56,620 nucleotides of DNA, from positions 1 through 56,620 of the forward strand of contig JAJDZE010000032.1 in assembly GCA_022824805.1 (NCBI GenBank), read 5' to 3'. The stretch's first letter is position 1. The number at the start of each line of letters is the position of its first letter. Positions 50,178 through 56,620 of the stretch are shown here, one piece after another. A program made the position numbers and the translations under genes. Source of the DNA: Acidimicrobiia bacterium. Its GTDB lineage: Bacteria; Actinomycetota; Acidimicrobiia; Acidimicrobiales; Poriferisodalaceae. The notes under the pieces are model-generated. The model saw only the letters and a list, made by a program, of their open reading frames with translations. It did not search any database and was not told the DNA's origin.

Positions 50178-51002
50178 GTGCCCAAACCGCTGATCGGACT
50201 GTCGGGGCGACGCCGCGCCGGCGCTCGCATCCGCGGCTTCCCGCCGGTTTTCGTCGATGTCGAAGTCGATCTGTACATCGCTCACTACGCCCAGGCGGTG
50301 CACGCTGCGGGCGCCATCGCGGTGCACGTGCCGCTCGATGCCGACCCGGCCGATGTGGTGCCACGCCTCGACGCGGTGCTGCTCACCGGCGGCGAGGACG
50401 TGGCCGCATGCCTGTACGCCGATCGCCTGCACGAGCAGGTGTACGACGGCATCGACCCTTTTGCCGAGCGCGCCGCCGGCTTCGACAACGACACCGTCAG
50501 CGCCGTCGACGCAGTTCCGATGCTCGCTCGCAGCGGCGGCGAGCACAGCAACCCGTCCGCCGCCGACCGCGTGCCGCTGCGCGACGCGTTCGAGATCGCA
50601 CTGCTCGACGCCGCCGTCAGCAGCGGACTGCCGGTGCTGGGCATCTGCCGCGGCCCGCAGCTCATCAACATCGCCGCCGGAGGCACCCTGCACCAGCACC
50701 TGCCCGAGCACGCCGCCACCGACGGGCCGCCAGACGCCACGCCCCACACCGTGACCACCGTCGAAGGCAGCCAGCTGCGCGACATGTACGGCCCCGAGGT
50801 GGCGGTGAACTCGCTGCACCACCAAGCGGTGGATCAGCTCGGCGACGGCTACATCGCGACAGCGCACTCCCCCGACGGCATCATCGAAGGCATCGAGCAC
50901 ACGGAGCTGCCGATCCTGGCCGTGCAGTGGCACCCCGAACTGATGTCCGGGGCACTCGCCGACCCCTGCTTCAGCTGGCTCGTCGACAACGCCAGCCGCT
51001 GA
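50178..51002 (+). CDS. Gamma-glutamyl-gamma-aminobutyrate hydrolase-like peptidase C26 (PuuD family)
   Basis: The 274-residue class I amidotransferase-like protein has the nucleophile elbow VLGICRGPQLINIAAGG (Cys) and the His-Glu pair in AVQWHPELM. LTGGEDVAACLY matches the oxyanion region. The family hydrolyses gamma-glutamyl-GABA in putrescine breakdown or related gamma-glutamyl compounds. Start is GTG 50178. It is divergent from the propeller protein gene and convergent with an LLM gene. Confidence 0.88.
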   Translation: MPKPLIGLSGRRRAGARIRGFPPVFVDVEVDLYIAHYAQAVHAAGAIAVHVPLDADPADVVPRLDAVLLTGGEDVAACLYADRLHEQVYDGIDPFAERAAGFDNDTVSAVDAVPMLARSGGEHSNPSAADRVPLRDAFEIALLDAAVSSGLPVLGICRGPQLINIAAGGTLHQHLPEHAATDGPPDATPHTVTTVEGSQLRDMYGPEVAVNSLHHQAVDQLGDGYIATAHSPDGIIEGIEHTELPILAVQWHPELMSGALADPCFSWLVDNASR

Positions 51003-51100
51003 TTGCCGCGGCGGCGCCACACCCCGACCCGCAGCCGCCGTCCACGCCTCCGACGCTGGGAGCGTGCTGTCGAGTGTGACCGGGCGAGACGGCCGTCGGC

Positions 51101-52135
51101 TCAGCCGCCGGGAGCGTCGCCCTCGACGGCGGCGCGCACCCTTGGGATGACATTTCGAGCGAGCCGTTCGAGCGACGAGTTGAACAGCGACGGGGCCACG
51201 CCGGGCGAGGCGCCCCAGGTGCATACGTCGGTGAAGCCGTACTGCTGAATGAACCCAGTCAGCTCACCGACGCAGTGGTCCTCGTCGCCGACGATCCAAT
51301 TCTGGGGAATCGCACCCTTCGACGGGTCGAATGCCGTGAACTCGTCTGGCGTCTCGGCGAAGAACTTGGCGTACACGCCGAGCCGGTAGCGCTCCGCGGC
51401 CTTGACGGGATTCCACTCACGCTCGACGTCGTCGGTGACGAACACCGAGCGGATGATGCCCACCCGGTAGTCGCCGGGGTCGCGACCGGTCGAGCGCAGC
51501 TCGTCGCGCCACGGGTCCATCACCACCTCGGGCGCACCCTGCGGCAGCAGGTGCGTGTCGAATCGGGCAGCCCGCACCGCCGCGTTGGCGCTCATGCCCG
51601 CGATCCACAACGGAGGGCCGCCAGGTTGCACCGGCGCCGGCGTCACCAGCAGGTCGTCGAATCGGTGGCGCTTGCCGTGGAAGCTGAACGGTTCGCCCTT
51701 CCACGCCAGTCGCAGGATCTGCACCAACTCCTCGGTAAGCGACACCCGGCGCGACTGAGGGATCCCGAAGCCACGGAACTCATGCGCCGCATAGCCCATG
51801 CCGATGCCCAGCTCGATGCGCCCGCCGGAGATGTTGTCGAGAATCGCCAGGTCCTCAGCCAGCCGGATCGGGTGCGCGAAGGGCGCCAGCAGGATGTCGG
51901 TGGACAGGCGGATCCTCGACGTGCGAGCGGCGACCGCCCCGGCCACCGGCACGAAGTTCGGCAGGTGGCCGTCATCGAGGAAGTGGTGCTCGGTGAACCA
52001 CGCCAGGTCGAACCCCAGTTCATCGGCCATCTCGAGCTGGTCGAGCGCCTGCGCGTACATCTCGGGCAGAGGCACATCGCTGCCAGGCGGGCTCCGCAGG
52101 TCGTGGACGACCCCGAAACGCAGTGGTTGAGCCAT
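51101..52135 (-). CDS. LLM class flavin-dependent oxidoreductase
   Basis: The 344-residue luciferase-like protein has LAWFTEHHFLDDGHLPNFV, SGGRIELGIGMGYAAHEFRG and PPLWIAGMSANAAVRAAR, the standard landmarks of the superfamily. It is of typical length. Divergent from the flavin monooxygenase at 52333 over about 200 bases of AT-moderate promoter region. The substrate is unknown. Confidence 0.87.
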   Translation of the reverse strand: MAQPLRFGVVHDLRSPPGSDVPLPEMYAQALDQLEMADELGFDLAWFTEHHFLDDGHLPNFVPVAGAVAARTSRIRLSTDILLAPFAHPIRLAEDLAILDNISGGRIELGIGMGYAAHEFRGFGIPQSRRVSLTEELVQILRLAWKGEPFSFHGKRHRFDDLLVTPAPVQPGGPPLWIAGMSANAAVRAARFDTHLLPQGAPEVVMDPWRDELRSTGRDPGDYRVGIIRSVFVTDDVEREWNPVKAAERYRLGVYAKFFAETPDEFTAFDPSKGAIPQNWIVGDEDHCVGELTGFIQQYGFTDVCTWGASPGVAPSLFNSSLERLARNVIPRVRAAVEGDAPGG

Positions 52136-52332
52136 GGCCAGAGACTACGACGGCATCGCAGAGCCAGGTTGAGGGCCCACGCGCTGCACGGCTCGAAAAT
52201 TTCCTAAGACGCGTTCGACTATGGTGAAGCGCGGGGTTGGGGCATTCATCAGGACGATCCCAAGCTGGGTCGCCACAGCCGGTTCGCCGCCAACCGCCGG
52301 CCCGGGCAGGGCCTCGACACGGGGGACATCTC

Positions 52333-54048
52333 ATGGCAGAGGGAACGACGAACGGCGCAGCCAACGGTTCGCACAGTGCGGGGCCATCGGCCGCCGGCAC
52401 GAACGACTATGAGGTCATCATCATCGGCGCGGGCGTGGCCGGCATCTACCAGATGTACCGACTGGCCGAGCGCGGGGTGCACGCGACCGTGCTCGAGATG
52501 GGCAGCGATCTCGGCGGCACCTGGTTCTGGAACCGCTACCCCGGCTGCCGCTTCGACTCGGAGAGCTACACCTACGGCTACTCGTTCTCCGACGAGCTGC
52601 TCGAGGAGTGGCACTGGAAGGAACGCTTCTCAGGCCAGCCCGAGAACCTGCGCTATCTGAACTACGTCGCAGACAAGTTCGACCTGCGCAAGTACATGCA
52701 GTTCGACTGCACCGTCGAGACTGCGCACTTCGACGACGAGGCGGGCATCTGGCGCCTGCACCTCGGCGACGGCCGCGACCTGAGCTGCCGCTTCCTGCTC
52801 ACCGCGCTGGGCCTGCTGTCGGCACCCACCTATCCCCGCATCGAGGGCGTCAACGCCGACGGCACCGACGTGTTCGGTGGCCCGTCGTTCCACACCTATC
52901 ACTGGCCCGCCGATCCGGTCGAGATCAAGGGCAAACGAGTGGCGGTCATCGGCACCGGCGCCACCGGCGTGCAGGCCATCGCCGCCATCGGCGAGCAGGC
53001 CGATCACCTCACGGTCTTCCAGCGTCGGCCCAACTGGTGCGCCCCGCTGCACAACAGCGAGATCTCCGACGAGGAGATGGCCGGCATCCGCGCCCGCTAC
53101 GACGACATCTTCGACAAGTGCGCCCGCACGCCCGGCGGCTTCGAGCACGAACCCGACCGCCGCGGCTTCTGGAACGTGGCGCCCGAAGAGCGCCGCGCCA
53201 TGTGGGAGAAGCTGTACGGCGAGCCGGGCTTCGGCATCTGGATGGCCAACTTCCGCGAGATCTTCTTCGACGAGGAGGCCAACGCCGAGCTGTCGGCATT
53301 CATCGCCGACAAGATCCGCGAGCGGGTCGATGACCCGATCGTGGCCGACAAGCTGATCCCCAAGGATCACGGCTTCGGCGTGCAGCGGGTGCCGCTCGAG
53401 ACGCGCTACTACGAGACCTACAACCGCCCGAACGTGGACCTGGTGGACATCAAGGAAACGCCGATCACCCGGATCACGCCCACCGGCATCGAGACCACCG
53501 AGGGGCACCACGAGTTCGATCTCATCGTGTACGCCACCGGCTTCGATGCCATCACCGGCTCGTTCGACCGGATCGACTTCCAGGGCTCGGGCGGCCTCAA
53601 GCTGCGGGAGAAGTGGAAGGACGGTCCGGTCACCTACATCGGGCTGATGGTGAACGGCTTCCCCAACCTGCTGACCATCGCCGGGCCGCAGAGCGGCTCA
53701 GCGTCCACCAACTACCCGCGCGGCATCGAGATCGGCGTCGACTGGGTGACCGGAATGCTCGACTTCGTCTGGGAGCACGGCTACACCCGCTTCGAGGCCG
53801 ACCCCGACGCAGAGACGGAGTGGACCAATCACGTCATGGAGATGTACAGCATGATGCTGATGCGCAAGGCGCAGGGCTGGTTCACCGGCTACAACTCGAA
53901 CGTGGACGGCCACGAGAAGGGCACCATCCGCTACCTCGTGTACAACGGCGGCGCCCCCAAGTACAAGCGCCGGATCGACGAGATCGCCGATCACGACTAC
54001 GAGGGCGTGTCGTTCGCGACCGAGCGCACGGCCGTCGGCGCCGGCTGA
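52333..54048 (+). CDS. Baeyer-Villiger-type flavin monooxygenase
   Basis: The 571-residue class B flavoprotein oxidises ketones or heteroatoms with FAD and NADPH. It has two Rossmann motifs (IIIGAGVAGIYQMYRL; VAVIGTGATGVQAI) and the exact BVMO fingerprint FGGPSFHTYHWP (F-x-G-x3-H-x3-W-P). The region DLGGTWFWNRYPGCRFDSES is typical of cyclohexanone- or steroid-type enzymes. ATG 52333 is chosen; the upstream extension to 52237 is Arg/Pro-rich and unlikely. It precedes the molybdoenzyme gene on the same strand. Confidence 0.9.
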   Translation: MAEGTTNGAANGSHSAGPSAAGTNDYEVIIIGAGVAGIYQMYRLAERGVHATVLEMGSDLGGTWFWNRYPGCRFDSESYTYGYSFSDELLEEWHWKERFSGQPENLRYLNYVADKFDLRKYMQFDCTVETAHFDDEAGIWRLHLGDGRDLSCRFLLTALGLLSAPTYPRIEGVNADGTDVFGGPSFHTYHWPADPVEIKGKRVAVIGTGATGVQAIAAIGEQADHLTVFQRRPNWCAPLHNSEISDEEMAGIRARYDDIFDKCARTPGGFEHEPDRRGFWNVAPEERRAMWEKLYGEPGFGIWMANFREIFFDEEANAELSAFIADKIRERVDDPIVADKLIPKDHGFGVQRVPLETRYYETYNRPNVDLVDIKETPITRITPTGIETTEGHHEFDLIVYATGFDAITGSFDRIDFQGSGGLKLREKWKDGPVTYIGLMVNGFPNLLTIAGPQSGSASTNYPRGIEIGVDWVTGMLDFVWEHGYTRFEADPDAETEWTNHVMEMYSMMLMRKAQGWFTGYNSNVDGHEKGTIRYLVYNGGAPKYKRRIDEIADHDYEGVSFATERTAVGAG

Positions 54049-54157
54049 ACCGAAGCAGCACTGAGTACTCTCCGGCCCGGCCGAACCTGAGTCTCGGTTC
54101 GGTCCTATTGCGTCGCCCGACCGGCGGGTGACGCCGCAGTCGGAGGTCTCCCCGTCC

Positions 54158-56428
54158 ATGAGCATGCTCGGCACCCGCGTCGAACGGAAGGAAGACCCCG
54201 AACTTCTCACCGTCGGCGGCACGTACGTCGATGACGTCGAATGCGAGGGCGCGCTCGTCGCGGTCTTCGTGCGATCGGCGATGGCCCACGCGGATGTCAC
54301 CGCCGTCCATGTGGACGAGGCCCGTGAGATGCCCGGCGTGGTGGGCGCCTTCACGGCAGCCGATCTCGGGCTCAGCGCCGAGCCGCCCCGGATGCCGATG
54401 CTCAACCAGCAGATACTGCGCTCGCCGCTGGCGACTGACCGGGTGCGCTATGTGGGCGAGCCGTTCGCTGTGGTCGTCGCCGACTCGCAGTCTCAAGCGT
54501 TCGATGCCGCCGAGCTGGTGTATGCCGACTACGAACCGCTCGATCCGCTGCTCGACACTGCCGAGTCTGCGCGCAACCACCGGCTGCTCTTTCCCGAGGC
54601 AGACACCAACACGGTCTTCGCCATCCCGCCGGGCCCCCAGGACGGGCAGGACCCCTTCGACGACTGCGAGGTGGTCGTAGAGCTGGAGTTCTGCAACCCC
54701 CGGATGACCGCGGCGCCTATCGAGCCTCGTACTGCCCTCGCCTCCTGGGACTCGAGCGCGCAGCGGCTCACGTACTGGGCCTGCACCCAGTTCCCCCACC
54801 AGACCCGCGACACGCTCTCAGCGTTCTGCGGGCTCGAACCCAGCCAGGTGCACGTCATCACGCCTGATGTCGGCGGAGGCTTCGGCGCCAAGAACGCCCA
54901 GTACGTCGAGGACTTCGTGGTGGCTCGCCTCACCTGCCGGCTCGAGCGCCCGGTGCGCTGGGCGGAGACACGCTCGGAGGCCATGGTCGGCTTCACGCAC
55001 GCGCGGGCAATCTCGTACTCGGCACGTCTGGGGGGCACCCGCGACGGCAACGTGACGGCATACGAGGTGGACGCGCTGCAAGACGCCGGCGCCTACCCGA
55101 TGATCGGGTCGCTGCTACCCATGTTCGTCCGCACCATGGCGTCGGGCGTGTACGACATCGGCAACGTGGCGGTGTCCACCAACTCGGTCACCACGAACAC
55201 CGCTCCGGTGGGCGCGTACCGGGGCGCCGGGCGCCCTGAGGCAGCGCTGGCGGTCGAGCGGATGATGGACCTGTTCGCGGCCGAGATCGGGATGGACCCC
55301 GGCGAGCTGCGCCGCCGCAACTTCATCCCGCCCGATGCGTTCCCGTTCACCACCCCGACCGGCGCCGACATGGATTCGGGCGAGTACGCCAAGGCGCTCG
55401 ACGCCGTGATGGAGGCTGCGGACTATCCCAGCCTGCGGGCCGAGCAGGAGCGACGCCGCTCGGAGGGCTCAGCGAAGCTGCTCGGGTTGGGCTGGAGCGC
55501 GTACGTGGAGATCTCGAACCCGATGGGCGCTCCGGAGTTCGGCAGCGTGGAGGTCCGCGACGACGGATCGGCGCTGGTGCTCACTGGCTCGTCGAACCAC
55601 GGGCAAGGTCATCACACGGCGTATGCCCAGATTGCCGCGGACCTCACCGGCATCGACTTCGAGATGATCGAGGTGCGCCACGGCGACACAGACGAGATCA
55701 AGCGCGGCGGCGGCACCGGCGGCTCCCGCTCGCTGCAGACAGGCGGGGCGGCGGTCTTCGAAGCAGCCGAGGCAGTGGTCGAGCAGGCCAAGCAGGTGGC
55801 CGCGGCGATGCTCGAGGCCGATCCCGCCGACATCGTGCTGGACGTCGATGCGGGCACGTTCGCCGTGGTCGGGACACCTGCCCGGTCGCTCGACTGGGTT
55901 CAGCTCGCTGCTCATGCCGGCCAATCCGACGGCCACGAGCTGCGAGCCGAGAGCGACTTCCAGCCGCCGGCCGCCACGTTCCCGTTCGGCGTGCAGCTCT
56001 CGGTGGTGGAGGTCGACCGCGACACCGGCCAAGTCACCCCGCTCCGGCATGTGACGTGCGACGACGCCGGTGTCATCGTGAACCCGATGATCGTCGAAGG
56101 CCAAGTGCACGGCGGCGTGGCGTCGGGAATCGCCCACGCGCTCGGCGAGGTGTTCGTCTACGACGCCGACGGCAACCCCCTCACCGGCAACTTCATGGAC
56201 TACGCGATCCCCTCGGCCGCCGAGCTGCCGAGCTTCGAGCGGATTCCCCTCGAGACTCCGACCGACCGCAACCCGCTCGGCGCCAAGGGCATCGGGGAGT
56301 CGGGAACCATCGGTGCCACGCCAGCCGTCCACAACGCTGTCGTCGATGCGCTGTCGCACCTCGGCGTCCGCCACGTCGAGCTTCCCTGCACCCCCGAACG
56401 GGTCTGGCAGCACCTGCGCCACGCCTGA
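54158..56428 (+). CDS. Xanthine dehydrogenase-family molybdopterin-binding large subunit (CoxL-like form II)
   Basis: The 756-residue protein has the two Mo-cofactor-binding regions of the family: HQTRDTLSAFCGL and PDVGGGFGAKNA, the active-site loop GAYRGAGRPEA and the catalytic Glu in GAKGIGESGTIG. The AYRGAGR loop marks form II enzymes (aldehyde or related dehydrogenases), not true CO dehydrogenase, which has AYRCSFR. Medium and small subunits are not in the window. ATG 54158 with a GGAGG site (54142-54146) is favoured over GTG 54128. Confidence 0.9.
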   Translation: MSMLGTRVERKEDPELLTVGGTYVDDVECEGALVAVFVRSAMAHADVTAVHVDEAREMPGVVGAFTAADLGLSAEPPRMPMLNQQILRSPLATDRVRYVGEPFAVVVADSQSQAFDAAELVYADYEPLDPLLDTAESARNHRLLFPEADTNTVFAIPPGPQDGQDPFDDCEVVVELEFCNPRMTAAPIEPRTALASWDSSAQRLTYWACTQFPHQTRDTLSAFCGLEPSQVHVITPDVGGGFGAKNAQYVEDFVVARLTCRLERPVRWAETRSEAMVGFTHARAISYSARLGGTRDGNVTAYEVDALQDAGAYPMIGSLLPMFVRTMASGVYDIGNVAVSTNSVTTNTAPVGAYRGAGRPEAALAVERMMDLFAAEIGMDPGELRRRNFIPPDAFPFTTPTGADMDSGEYAKALDAVMEAADYPSLRAEQERRRSEGSAKLLGLGWSAYVEISNPMGAPEFGSVEVRDDGSALVLTGSSNHGQGHHTAYAQIAADLTGIDFEMIEVRHGDTDEIKRGGGTGGSRSLQTGGAAVFEAAEAVVEQAKQVAAAMLEADPADIVLDVDAGTFAVVGTPARSLDWVQLAAHAGQSDGHELRAESDFQPPAATFPFGVQLSVVEVDRDTGQVTPLRHVTCDDAGVIVNPMIVEGQVHGGVASGIAHALGEVFVYDADGNPLTGNFMDYAIPSAAELPSFERIPLETPTDRNPLGAKGIGESGTIGATPAVHNAVVDALSHLGVRHVELPCTPERVWQHLRHA

Positions 56429-56465
56429 CCGTCGGCATTCCCAGCGAGGCTGGCGCGCCGCTGTC

Positions 56466-56620
56466 TCAGGATTGGCCTGCAGTGTCGATCCGGCTGGCCA
56501 GAACGGCGACGATGGCGAACGCGCCCGCCGCCGCAGAGCCGAGGTAGGCCCATGTGGGGCTGAAGGTGAACACGGGCAACCAGATCACCGCACCGAGCGC
56601 ATGACCGCTGAATCGGAGCG
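56466..56620 (-). CDS. C-terminal end of a membrane protein (cut by window end)
   Basis: On the minus strand the frame ends in TGA at 56466-56468 and is open to the window edge. It encodes two likely transmembrane helices (HALGAVIWLPVFTF and GSAAAGAFAIVAVLA), as at the end of a transporter. The N-terminus lies outside the window and the family cannot be assigned. Confidence 0.6.
   Translation of the reverse strand, partial: LRFSGHALGAVIWLPVFTFSPTWAYLGSAAAGAFAIVAVLASRIDTAGQS

Noticed and set aside
54158-56428. Carbon monoxide dehydrogenase large subunit (coxL form I)
   Set aside because: The active-site loop is AYRGAGR, not AYRCSFR, so it is a form II enzyme of unknown substrate.

Overview
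The window is high-GC actinobacterial DNA, most plausibly from an Acidimicrobiia-like actinomycete. The evidence is several luciferase-like flavin or F420 oxidoreductases, CaiB-type CoA-transferases, a Baeyer-Villiger-type monooxygenase, a CoxL-type molybdoenzyme and apparently leaderless promoters. The taxonomic call is an inference from gene content; no rRNA or tRNA gene was seen.

Layout. Positions 1-21300 and 48800-56620 are mostly metabolic and housekeeping: tandem CaiB/BaiF CoA-transferase, AlkB-like dioxygenase, glutamine amidotransferase, class C serine hydrolase, LLM oxidoreductases, acyl-CoA synthetase, YceI protein, an IMPDH/GMP-reductase-family enzyme without CBS domains, QueF, a wHTH-glycoside hydrolase, haloalkane dehalogenase, a beta-HAD dehydrogenase, a PuuD-like hydrolase, a flavin monooxygenase and a xanthine-dehydrogenase-type large subunit. 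Two DUF4143 ATPases sit among them.

Positions 21300-48800 form a defence and toxin-antitoxin island. It holds a FitA/VapC-like pair, a truncated CopG antitoxin, two diverged PP2C phosphatase / ribbon-helix-helix modules (25.5-26.7 kb and 35.9-37.1 kb), complementary halves of a HicB antitoxin at those two loci, an HTH/PIN pair, a decayed DUF4143 ATPase, a HigB toxin with an HTH-ImmA/IrrE partner, a DUF3644 (HEPN-like) gene and two insertion sequences with clear ends and target duplications.

Two systems stand out. (1) On the minus strand at 35730-29717, four genes are chained by ATGA start/stop overlaps: a UvrD-like helicase, a DarT-type (DUF4433) ADP-ribosyltransferase, an ADP-ribosylglycohydrolase of the DraG type, and an unrecognised 315-residue protein with an integrase-SAM-like N-terminus. 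This looks like a DarT-based system using an ADP-ribosylglycohydrolase instead of the DarG macrodomain. In this genome darT is split by a 1282-bp IS5-like element with a 4-bp duplication. The 315-residue gene is duplicated at 47.5 kb (about 90% identical by hand count) within a collinear 1117-nt repeat. (2) At 40934-42970 a three-gene CBASS-like operon (CD-NTase, Cys-containing E2, membrane-anchored protein) is divergent from the HigB / HTH-ImmA module across an operator-rich 166-bp gap. Remnants of the CBASS membrane protein lie beside both copies of the 315-residue gene, so the island appears to exchange modules by recombination.
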